Shown one piece after another: positions 55,455-64,000 of a DNA stretch of 64,000 nt; the stretch's first letter is position 1; each line of letters opens with the position of its first letter. The stretch is from Rattus norvegicus. Its lineage: Eukaryota > Chordata > Mammalia > Rodentia > Muridae. The translations under genes were made by a program, and so were the position numbers. The stretch covers positions 24,230,064 through 24,294,063 of the forward strand of contig NC_086036.1 in NCBI RefSeq assembly GCF_036323735.1. Direction: 5' to 3'. The notes under the pieces are model-generated. The model was not told where the DNA came from. It did no database searches and saw nothing but the letters and a program-made list of their open reading frames with translations.

Positions 55455-56369
55455 CCTGAGTGACCCAACTGGAACAGTAGGCAGATATAACCACCCTGGC
55501 TCCCAGTGACCTAGTAATTTATCTAAGGTGCCTAGAGCCTGTTTCCCACTCCTAAAGGAATTAATTGAATGGAAATATTGGGAGTAAGCTGAGACAAGCT
55601 CCCTACCCCCACCACAGGAAACACCACTTCATTATGGCTGCTCATTATAGCCAGTGCGCACCTCTTTCCAGATGCATTTGTTTGTCCATCTGTTTTTGGC
55701 AGTAGCCTCCTTGATGCAACTCTGGGAGCCACGAGCATAGGCTATGTTCCTTTCTTGTAGATGGCCCGGTGTCACCGAGCCACTGAGCTGCCATCTCTCT
55801 TTTCAGGGCCCGCTCAGAGGCTTTGGACAGTTGGCTGACAGCTGGTTGGCTAGGGACCACGGCTGTGGCCAACAGCTGGCCTTGGCTGAGCCTGGACTTC
55901 AGGGACCTATACTCGTCTTTTGCCACGTTTGCTCTCTGTCCAGTGGGCATTGATTAGGGACCCTTTGCACAGGGGAAGCCAAGACAGACTGACAGACATC
56001 CTGAGACACCGGCCTGTTTCCCATCGTCTCCCTCCTTGGCCTGCTTCAGGGCCTGCTTCAGGAAGCCCTGTGCCTTACCTAGATGCTGTCCTCTTCCGTT
56101 TGTCTTTCTGCCACTTGGAATCTACATTGGTCACAGCTTGGGTCACCGATTGGACTGACTCTCCAGCATCTTCTGGTGGTGGTCCAAATCCTATTCAATG
56201 GCCACTGCTAACCGGACCTCAGGTCCCTTGTCTTACAAGCAGTCCTGATCCTGGATCTACTTCCTTGGTCAAACTAGCCACAGGGCAATTTTAATCTTTT
56301 TATTTATATCGTCACCAAAGGGTGTTTTCTGAGCAAGGGTAGCTAGCATCTGCTATGGTGGAGAGCACA
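55450..56369. other. Bin1: Bin1 intron 1, unique block with E-boxes
   Basis: About 900 bp without recognised repeats. Two CAGCTG E-boxes (55839-55844 and 55873-55878) flank GACCACGGCTGTGGCC, which has two RUNX-like TGTGG/CCACA cores. An enhancer is possible; it is not shown by sequence alone. Confidence 0.45.
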
Positions 56370-56605
56370 GAGACAGTTGGGGAGATGGCTCAGTTGGAAA
56401 AGTGTTTTCCACACAAATATGAAGGTCTGAGTTCCATTCCCCCGGAACTCGCATGTGAAGCTGGGAGCGGAAGTGCTGTGAGCTGTGTGATCCCAACTCT
56501 GGGATCACACCCTAGTGATAGGAGTGAGCTCCAGGTTCAGCGAGAGACCCCGAGAGACTCTGGCCTTTGCACGCATGTGCACGCTCAGAGACAATTAGAA
56601 GAAAG
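56370..56605 (+). mobile_element. B4 SINE, diverged
   Basis: GTTGGGGAGATGGCTCAGTTGG, CTGAGTTCCATTCCCCCGG and AGCGAGAGACCCCGAGAGAC. Confidence 0.78.
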
Positions 56606-59165
56606 CCTTCAGTGCATCTGCATAGGCAGAAGGCCCCATTCCCTCCGTTGTTTTTCTTCTTCCCAACTTCTCAGCCTTGACATCCATGGAGACTCAGTGA
56701 CAAGAGAGGCCAGTGTGCCCTCTAGTGTCATGGGGTCCCATGTGGGTCATAGAGCCACCTTTCCGCTGTCTTCCCTAATGGGTTTTGGGTACCTTTGATT
56801 CATCTGCCTCCTTGGGTTTTGAGTACCTTTGATTCATCTGCCTCCTTCACGGTCCTGGGCAGATCTGTTTGTACCCCTCTTGTGTCTGGCTCTGATGGGT
56901 GTTTAGTGGATGTTTATGAATGAATTCGGGTATTTGGGTGCTTGATCTGGGAGCCCTGGCTGGCCCAGACCAGGGAGTTAGCTGCTTGTGCTCTCCTCTA
57001 CTTTCCTGGTTGCACACATGCCAGCTGCCTTGTCCTAGGTTGAGTCCCTGCATGCTGCTTCAGGCAGGAAGCGTATCATTCAGGCCTCCATGGGACTTAT
57101 TCAGTACGGCTGCTGTATGCCCGCAGAGAGCAAGTGTGCCTATGCCCATGGACTTCATGAGGTCATCATCCCATTGCATTTGGCTTAGCTGACCCTCTAT
57201 AAATGACTGTGTCCATTTTTGGGCCTCAGAAGGGTGGCTCGGCAAAGCCAGTTTAGGGTGGAGGCTGGGTCAGATGACAGGAGGATTAGAGGTTGGCCAG
57301 CAGGGGCCGTGGGGGATGGGGTGGTTGGGGAAAAGGACAGCTGGGGTGGGGGTGTGGAATCTTTGCCTGCCCTAGTCCAAGGCCTAGGAGTCCTCAGGGG
57401 AGAGTGCACGAGGGAGGCTGGGCTTCGCTCTCACAGTATTGGGCCAGCAGTTGAGCACAGGTAGAAGGTCTTGGGTTATGGTGGGAATGCACAACTAGGT
57501 AATCTTCCCTTGACTGTGGCTGTCCTTGGGCATGCTTGGAGGGGTGCGAACAAGAGCGTTTGGAACCCCAGTGGGAGTGGGAAGTCCGGGGCTGTCAGTG
57601 CACAGCACATCTCTGGCCTATGGAGCAGATGCTTAGCAAAGAAAGGGGCAGCCGCTGTCATCCGTAAGACCCTGACCCATGGCGGTGAACTGCAGCATCA
57701 CGTCAGTCGCTGATATGCCGCCATGACACAAGGCGAGCCATTGCACTGTGCTCCTCTGCGTGGTCAAGCTCTTCCCACGTGGAAGGCACATCAGACTTCT
57801 TAGTATGAGCTGGGTATGAACATAACGCTTCTGGTAGTGACCCAAAGAGTAGCTTGGCTCCCTGGAGGAGCGTATGTTTGTTCCCTTTAACAGAATGGGC
57901 TTTTGCTGCATAATCCTGACTGCCTGCTCGAATCACGTAGCCCTTGCAACTGAGGTCATCCGGGTCACTGGTTTTACTTACACCGGCGTCTCTCCAGTCT
58001 GAGGACCCAGGCTAAAGCTGCTGTGCTTCATGAAAGGCATCTTCAACATCCCCTTTCTATCTCTGTATTTCCCTCTACCCTGGAGATGGCTGGACCATCT
58101 CTTTTCCTCCTTCTGAAACTCTCCGCACCGGGCCTCTCTCCTTGAGCTTGGGCAGGCTCTGCTGAATCTTCCAGCCTAGATCAGATTTCCTGAAAATTCT
58201 TTATGTAAATGGTTTCTATTCTCTGCAAGGTCCTGCATCCTGTGTGGGGTGTTGGGTACTTGGGAGTGGGGTCAGGAGAGATGCTCTGGAGACACTGGGC
58301 TCAGGAAAGCGTTGAAGAGCTGTGAGCGTGTCCATGGGGTCTTCCTGAGCCCCGCCTCCAGGCCTGGCCGCCTCAGAACTCTACTGGCTGTGGCAGGTAG
58401 AAGCCAGGTAATTGCTATTATCTTGGGGGATGGTAGACAAGGGAGAGCCTGCTGGATGCTTAGAACACAAAGGCCTGGTGAGGTACAAAGGGCTAGAGAG
58501 GATGGAGAGAATTTCAGTGCCATGAGAGGGAAGGCGTGGCTGGGTAAAAATGAAGTTGCATGCTGGAGTGGGAATCTCTGCCCCCCCCAGAAGTCCCCCA
58601 GCCGCAGAGGCAGACCACTTTCCCCACTGCCTTGCAGTTCATCTTCTGAGGTTCCCTTTCCACCCTCCTGCTCTGGCTTCTGCACTGGCGGCCTTGGGTA
58701 CATTCTTTCCAAGTAGGGAAGCTGGGACAATACTGAGAAAGTTTCAGTCCTCTGTTGCATATAGCTCATCCCCTGAGGTAGATTTTCTATCCTGTATATC
58801 ACCCTGGGTGGGAGCAGAGAGCATGGGGCCTCTAGGTCCCCCTGACTGGCTGCAGGACCTTAGTCAGGTGGCAGGTCCTTCCTGACCTCCCCACCGCCCT
58901 ACTGGGCGATAAACTGGGGATAACAACAGCTCTCTTCATAGGCATGATTGATTGTGAAGAACAGAAAGCCTTTGACAGATGCATGGCTATATAGTACATG
59001 TTCACTACATGTCAGCTAAGAGGTAGACTGATGCCACAGAACCTCCTTGGAACCCTCTTTCCCTACAAGGCTCACTACTCAGATCGCTCCCTGGGAGTGT
59101 CTATTATAGGCCTCTGTAGACAGCTAATCCCTGCTGAGCTGTTAGCCGGTTAGGGCTTAGGATAA
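56606..59165. other. Bin1: Bin1 intron 1, long unique stretch
   Basis: About 2.5 kb with almost no recognisable repeat. It holds a CTCF-like motif (56715-56727, minus strand), a 34-bp tandem duplication (56780-56847), a second CTCF-like string near 57297-57310, and overlapping antisense frames at 57633-57936 that I could not identify. No exon with conserved protein sequence was recognised. Confidence 0.5.
56780..56847. repeat. 34-bp tandem duplication
   Basis: Units 56780-56813 and 56814-56847 read GGGTTTTGGGTACC and GGGTTTTGAGTACC and are otherwise the same through CATCTGCCTCCTT. Confidence 0.97.
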
Positions 59166-59167
59166 CA

Positions 59168-59168
<1 letters not shown>

Positions 59169-59213
<45 letters not shown>
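59169..59213. repeat. (TG)n in intron 1
   Basis: A simple TG run. Confidence 0.98.
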
Positions 59214-60124
59214 TGTACATGCACACGAATAAGTGTTGTGCAGAGAGGCAGTCTTGAAGGTAGAAAGCTTGTACTTTGAATCAGAGTATTTTAGAGTTAA
59301 CTCAGCTCCACTAATAAACTAACCTGAGTCCTTTCTCTGTCTCTTGACACTGTTGGCATGGTGATGAACTTGCACAGGATGGGACACATAGCGCCCACTG
59401 TGCGCTAAGCACCCTAGCTGGAGACATACCTGGCTGTCACACAAGTGGCCACAGCAGGAGTGTGTTCCATTTATGGAGACCTATGCCTGAGCTTGGGTCT
59501 TTAGGTGTGACTACAGATGCAGGTGGCTGGCTAGATGGGAAAGGCTAGGGAGAAATTCTGGTCTCCAGGTGAGAAGCCACCTCTGGTAGTGGGGACTTCC
59601 TGGTGGATGTCTGGTGTGTTGTGTTTTCCTAAAAGCTGCCTCTTTGGCCAGCTTCCACCAAGTCTTAAGAATGCAAAGAAAAGGATACTAATCCTAAAAT
59701 GTTATACCACAGAGGGACAGGCTAGGACAGATGTGTGTCTTGGCTTGGGTGTTTGTGCAGGGCCAGGTGGGCTGGGGTGCCCGTTCAGAGCAGACTTTGG
59801 GAAGCATGGGAGAGGCACCTCAAAATGCTACCAAAGGTGACTGCAGGGGTCCCACACAGGCAATGTTGCAGTGGATGATCACAGGCTGAGTCATCGCCCC
59901 ATAGCAACACTGTTCTGTCCTTGGGCAAATCACGGCAGTCTCTGTAACCTCAGGCTCCCCTTCTGAAACCGGGTTAATGAAACCTGCTTCCTCAGAAAGC
60001 CAGGCCTCTAAAGCCCCCTACAAGAGGTTGCCACCTCCTAATTTCATATGCCATTTAGCCATTAAGGGGCGGGGCTGATTAATGGAGAAGAGAAAGGCTG
60101 CTTTTCCTGCCCAAGGGAAGCTTG
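59214..60124. other. Bin1: Bin1 intron 1, unique block
   Basis: No repeat or exon is recognised. Confidence 0.5.
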
Positions 60125-60215
60125 ATCTAATATCGTTAATAATAATAGCCACGAATCATAACTACCTACGTCCTGCCATCATTGTTGCAGTGTTGTGAGT
60201 CCCAGTGAAGAAACT
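60125..60215 (+). mobile_element. Possible MIR/L2-type ancient repeat
   Basis: TTAATAATAATAGCCACGAATC and GTGAAGAAACTAAGGG resemble the ends of an ancient MIR/L2 fragment. Weak. Confidence 0.35.
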
Positions 60216-60435
60216 AAGGGGCCGGTAAGGTGGCTGGGGAAATAAAAAGGCACTTGTTATCAAGCCTGACCTCCAGCGTTCTATCCCAGATCCCTGGGGA
60301 TTCCATAGGTTGGAAGAAGAGGGCCGACTTCCACATACGTGCCATGGTACATATGCTCACATGCACGTGTAGGTACACATGAATGAATGAATGAACGAAC
60401 AAATACACAGATGTAATAAAATGTATTTTGAAAAG
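60216..60435 (+). mobile_element. tRNA-derived SINE (B3/B4 class)
   Basis: GGGGCCGGTAAGGTGGCTGG, AAGCCTGACCTCCAGCG and CACATACGTGCCATGG, with an (AATG)n and A-rich end. Confidence 0.75.
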
Positions 60436-60629
60436 AAAGAAAAAGATGCTTGGTCCTGTGGTTGACATTTCAGACTCTGTCTCTGGCCCAACCAGACTTG
60501 TGGGTGACCACCTACCTCTCTTGCAGTAGAAAGGAGAGGAGACATATATAGGTGAGGTGGACTTTAGCCCCTGAAGCACTTGACCCTTAATTAAGATGTA
60601 GCCCTAATCCCACCTGGAGTGGAAGTTTG

Positions 60630-60912
60630 TACTGTTTGGTAGGTGGTGGAGGCCTGCGTTTCAAGAGCAAGACTGAAGGTGACAACTCAGCCTCACAATT
60701 GGTGCTGGAGGCCAGAGAACCTTAGTCTTGGGAACGAGGTGTCTCCTGGAACCCGGAGCTTGCTGTGCATGAGACCCCTGCGTCTGCCTCCTCCAGTGTC
60801 GGAGTTACTGGTGCGCAGTGCTGTGCCCCGGGATTTACGAGGAAGCTCGGGACCTGAGCTCTGGACCTTACACTTGCATTCGCTTGATTGAGTCATTTCT
60901 CCGGCTCTGAAA
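60630..60912 (-). mobile_element. B4 SINE, diverged
   Basis: GGCCTGCGTTTCAAGAGCAAG, TGTCGGAGTTACTGGTGCGC and TTGATTGAGTCATTTCTCCGG. Confidence 0.65.
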
Positions 60913-61319
60913 CACTTTTTACTCTAAATTATATACGGTGTATTTTATTTTCCATTATTTCTACAAAATTCCTCTTAAAATCACTGAGATACTAGGTTTT
61001 AAAAACTGTTCTAGGGAGGAAACAGCTATGCTGTTGACCCTATAGAAGCTAGAAGTTATTTCTCCGCGCCTGGCACTGCGCCCCCTGTGGCCTGGGCCTG
61101 GCACTGCACCCCATGTGGCCTGGGCCCAGGCTGCAGAGTAAATCCTGTCTCTATTCTCAAGGGCAAGGTACTGCCTCCTGCCTCAGTGATGTCTAGACCT
61201 CCAGCCCAGCACACAGAAGGTATTTTAAGCATGAAATCATTCCTCAAGGTCCTTAGAAAATGGATTTGAGGATACCCAGGGTGCCAATGTCCAAGTCTTC
61301 CAGCGGTCAAGCGTGTTAC
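60913..61319. repeat. Intron 1 spacer with a 28-bp tandem duplication
   Basis: Units 61068-61095 and 61096-61123 both read GCCTGGCACTGC, then CCCC, then TGTGGCCTGG, with two mismatches. The rest of the spacer has no recognised feature. Confidence 0.85.
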
Positions 61320-61560
61320 ATAAATTAATGTAATAGTTGCATCAAAACTAACTACACACATCTTCCTATATGTGCCAGCTCTCTCTAAATGGTTTATGGT
61401 GGTCAATTTGGTGCGAACACATGCTACTCCGTTTATCATTCGGATACAACAGCAAGCAAAACCATCTGTGTGCGTTCAGACACCATTTTGCCTTTTGAAA
61501 TGTTTTTGGTATTCAGTTTGTTGAATCTGGGGTTGTGGAATCGGAGGACCAGTTTGCCTA
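61320..61560 (-). mobile_element. Ancient Tigger-like DNA transposon remnant
   Basis: ATGTAATAGTTGCATCAAAAC, ACACACATCTTCCTATATG, CATTTTGCCTTTTGAAATG and the end TGTGGAATCGGAGGACCAGT match, in order, a pan-mammalian pogo/Tigger-type element with a terminal GGTCCTCYG motif. The subfamily is not known; orientation is relative to my recalled consensus. Confidence 0.45.
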
Positions 61561-61815
61561 TTGATAAAGGATGTATGGCTTCTGACACCAGGGGACAGTG
61601 CTGATGCCTGACAGGCCTGGAGGCTGTGTTTCGTGGTGGAGAAACTCACTGCAGGACTGGGGTTATCCCACTCTACTCTGCCACAGTAGGCTAATCTAGG
61701 CCTCCCTTCCTTCGTGGTCAGATGGATGAGTAAATAGCTTAGGCATGTGGTGGAGTCAAATCTCGGCAAGTGGCGCAGATCTGCTGCCTGGTCAGATGGT
61801 TCTCGTGGCTGGTCA
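61561..61815. other. Intron 1 spacer, unique
   Basis: No feature is recognised. Confidence 0.45.
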
Positions 61816-61817
61816 GG

Positions 61818-61992
61818 GCGGTGTGTGTGTGAGTGTACGCATGTGCGTGTGCATGTGTGCGTGCATGCCTGTGTGTCTATCTGTCTCTGTGTGTGTGGTG
61901 TGTGTGTCTGTGTGTATCTGTCTGTCTGTGTGTACGTGCATGTGTGCCTGCCTGCCTGTCTCTCTCTCTCTCTGTGTATGTGTCTGTGTGTA

Positions 61993-62036
<44 letters not shown>

Positions 62037-62050
62037 TGTGTTGTGTGTTG
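61818..62050. repeat. Compound (TG)n minisatellite
   Basis: TG-rich with CTGTCTGT and CCTGCCTG steps. The antisense frame of 202 codons (His/Thr-rich) comes from it. Confidence 0.96.
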
Positions 62051-62960
62051 GGGGGCCATTGCTTGCTTTTAGGTCAGATAACAAACAGGACCTTGGTCCT
62101 CAGCAGAGAAATGCCCTATATGAGCAAACTTACAAGAGACAGACGTACTGGGCTGTATGGACCAAGGGCTGGGGCAGTGTGGTTTGCTAGGCCTGAGATC
62201 TCATCTTGCAGCTACTGTCTCCATCCTTAGAGGTGGTTCTTAGGCTTTTTTTTCCTTCCAGACCCTGAACTTTTGTCCTACTCCCTGCCCCAGATCCCAA
62301 GTTTCACAGCAAATGGATTGGGGTCACAACATGGGGCTTGAAGTGAGCCTCACACTGTCTCCGAGTATTTCTGTGTCCCTAGTGTCCTTGGGAAGGATGC
62401 CCAGCTGCATCATCTTCCCGCTGCAGCGTGAGGGCCCTGCACTATGCTGAGCCCCAGGTCATCATGGGAGTGAGTGGGTGGCCACAGACAGCAGCTACTA
62501 CCGGTCTAGTTAGGGAGGTGTCCCCCCTGTCAGAGTTGCTGCACGTCCCAGACCTTTCATTCTACCACAGGCTCTGCTCCTTGTACCACCACCCTGGCAC
62601 CATGTCGGGACAGCCCCTGCGGACTCTTCACTTTGTATGCATCACATCTGACCTCAGTTAAAGTCTGGGGACAATGCAGCTCACTTGGTCTGAGGCTCTT
62701 TCTCTCACTGAGCATCTGGCCATTATGGGACAGGAGGCTGAGCGTGAGGAGCTGCCCACCTCTCACAGTGTCCCCTCAGGTCTGGATGATCTGCTGAGGC
62801 TGCGGAGAGAAGGGAGACCTGAGCTGAGCTCCAGGGCAAGGTGCCAGGTTCCAGGCAGTCGTCAAAGTAGACCTCTTATGGCTTGTTTGAGACGGAAGTT
62901 AATGCAGTTGGGGAGGATAAGGCCTAAGGCTGAGAAGAGATAAATGGAGGCCAGCTTGGG
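62051..62960. other. Intron 1, unique block
   Basis: No repeat or exon is recognised. Confidence 0.5.
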
Positions 62961-62989
62961 GAGGTAACTGGCTTTGCCTCAGACTAGGG

Positions 62990-63070
62990 CTGGCTTGTGC
63001 TAGCATGTGCGTGCGCATGTGTGGAGGTCAGAGGTCAACTTCAGGACTCTGTTCATCTTTCTTTAAAATT

Positions 63071-63105
<35 letters not shown>

Positions 63106-63560
63106 CACAGGTTGTTTTTTTTTTTTTTTTTAAGATTTATTTATTTATTATATATAAGTACACTGTAGCTGTCTTCAGACACACCAGAAGAGGGCATCGG
63201 ATCTCTTTACAGATGGTTGTGAGCCACCATGTGGTTGCTGGGAATTGAACTCATGACCTCTGGAAGAGCAGTCGGGTGCTCTTAACCGCTGAGCCATCTC
63301 TCCAGCCCTTAAAATTAACTTTTAAGTTCATGAATTAATCTAGAACTTGTATGTGTGTGAGTGAAGGTTTGTGTCAGGGGTGTGTAGAGGTTTGGAGATA
63401 ACTTTTGGGAGTTGGTTCTCAACTTCCACTTTGTTGAAGATGAGTCTCTTGTTTCTGCTGCTCCTATGTGTCCTCCAGGTAGCCAACCCATGACCTTCCA
63501 GACACTTCTCTGTTCTTTTCTCCTCTCACTGTAGGCATGCTGGAATTACAAATATACATT
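62990..63560 (-). mobile_element. B4 SINE split by a B2
   Basis: CATGTGTGGAGGTCAGAGGTC lies before the B2. GAGATAACTTTTGGGAGTTGG and TGTAGGCATGCTGGAATTAC lie after it, giving an antisense B4-class element. Confidence 0.7.
63078..63308 (-). mobile_element. Young B2 SINE
   Basis: Complete antisense B2: T run, AAGATTTATTTATTTATT, GTAGCTGTCTTCAGACAC, GAGCCACCATGTGGTTGC and ACCGCTGAGCCATCTCTCC. It is flanked by a perfect 15-bp duplication TTAAAATTAACTTTT at 63063-63077 and 63309-63323. The tail is bipartite: two T runs separated by TAAACCACAGGTTG. The body holds CACCAGAAGAGGGCATC (about 63182-63198), the CTCF-like motif known in B2. Confidence 0.95.
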
Positions 63561-63569
63561 ACTACATCC

Positions 63570-63628
<59 letters not shown>

Positions 63629-63681
63629 ACTTTATCTGTAACTATCTATCATCTATCTAGCAGTCTATCTATCTATCTATC

Positions 63682-63724
<43 letters not shown>

Positions 63725-63762
63725 ACTTTATCTGTAACTATCTATCATCTATCTAGCAGTCA

Positions 63763-63817
<55 letters not shown>

Positions 63818-63855
63818 ACTTTATCTGTAACTATCTATCATCTATCTAGCAGTCA

Positions 63856-63902
<47 letters not shown>

Positions 63903-64000
63903 ACTTTATCTGTAACTATCATCTATCTAGCAGTCAATCTATCTATCTATAACTTTATCTATCTATAACTCTATAACTCTATCTATCTACTATCTATCTA
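63570..64000. repeat. (CTGT)n and higher-order (TATC)n satellite
   Basis: A (CTGT)n run to about 63618 changes to (TATC)n. The variant string CACTTTATCTGTAACTATC recurs at 63628, 63724, 63817 and 63902 (spacing 96, 93, 85 bp), each time followed by CTAGCAGTC and a (TATC)n core. The array runs off the window. Confidence 0.97.

Noticed and set aside
58249..58802. Overlapping 155- and 176-codon frames on opposite strands in intron 1
   Set aside because: No protein resemblance, no flanking splice signals that I could support, and opposite-strand overlap typical of chance frames.
61476..62230. Long His/Thr- and Cys/Val-rich frames (up to 202 codons)
   Set aside because: These are translations of a compound TG repeat.
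63570..64000. CRISPR-like regularly spaced repeats
   Set aside because: The spacing comes from cassette duplication of a simple TATC array; spacers are not unique and the genome is mammalian.

Overview
The window looks like rodent, very probably rat, nuclear DNA. It carries rat-type ID (BC1-like) SINEs with the GGTTCGGTCCC box and clean target-site duplications, many B1, B2/B3 and B4 SINEs, Lx-type L1 elements, MaLR-like LTRs, dense (CA)n/(TG)n tracts and very few long open frames. No prokaryotic or plasmid feature was seen. The only protein-coding gene I can support is the first coding exon of Bin1 (amphiphysin II) on the + strand at 54066-54149, inside a CpG island at about 53.4-54.8 kb. 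From knowledge of the mammalian locus, rat Bin1 lies on chromosome 18, so the window would be about 54 kb of upstream intergenic DNA, the Bin1 promoter with exon 1, and about 10 kb of intron 1. Repeat family names below come from remembered consensus motifs, not from a database search.

Layout. 0-1.6 kb: MaLR-like LTR pieces with an ID insertion and a second LTR-like insert. 1.6-7.8 kb: one long Lx-type L1 with ORF1, ORF2 and 3'UTR remnants, rearranged at the ORF1/ORF2 junction, with a nested L1 3'UTR and an ID. 8.6-15.4 kb: ancient L1M/HAL1 pieces broken up by B1/B4 SINEs, a MaLR LTR with internal sequence, another L1 ORF2 remnant and a possible LTR. 15.5-19.6 kb: a B4 split by a full-length ID, a possible LTR, a CpG-containing block and a (TG)n-bearing tandem duplication. 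19.6-21.4 kb: a second Lx 3'UTR. 21.7-26.3 kb: LTR-like sequence and a possible ERV remnant. 27-35 kb: an antisense L1 split by a MaLR LTR, then a dense SINE/LTR patchwork. 36-38.8 kb: a young L1 3' end and two very long purine tracts. 39-46 kb: SINEs and LTRs between unique blocks. 46.5-48.5 kb: an inverted duplication joined to an antisense L1 3' end. 48.5-53 kb: more SINEs and ancient L1M. 53.2 kb: a MIR just ahead of the promoter. 54.15-64 kb: Bin1 intron 1, largely unique in its first 9 kb, ending in a higher-order TATC satellite.

How the parts work together. The only functional unit visible is the Bin1 promoter, 5' leader and exon 1, which encode the start of the N-BAR domain. The promoter is GC-rich and lacks a classic TATA box. 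There is no upstream ATG in the presumed leader, and the donor site is a consensus one. Candidate regulatory sequences (X-box-like, E-box/RUNX-like and CTCF-like) occur in unique blocks upstream and in intron 1, but they are motif-level observations only. I did not find a new biological system. The most distinctive structures are the inverted duplication at 46.6-47.7 kb, the chimeric L1 at 2.5-3.2 kb, the purine tracts at 37-38.5 kb and the TATC higher-order repeat at the right edge.
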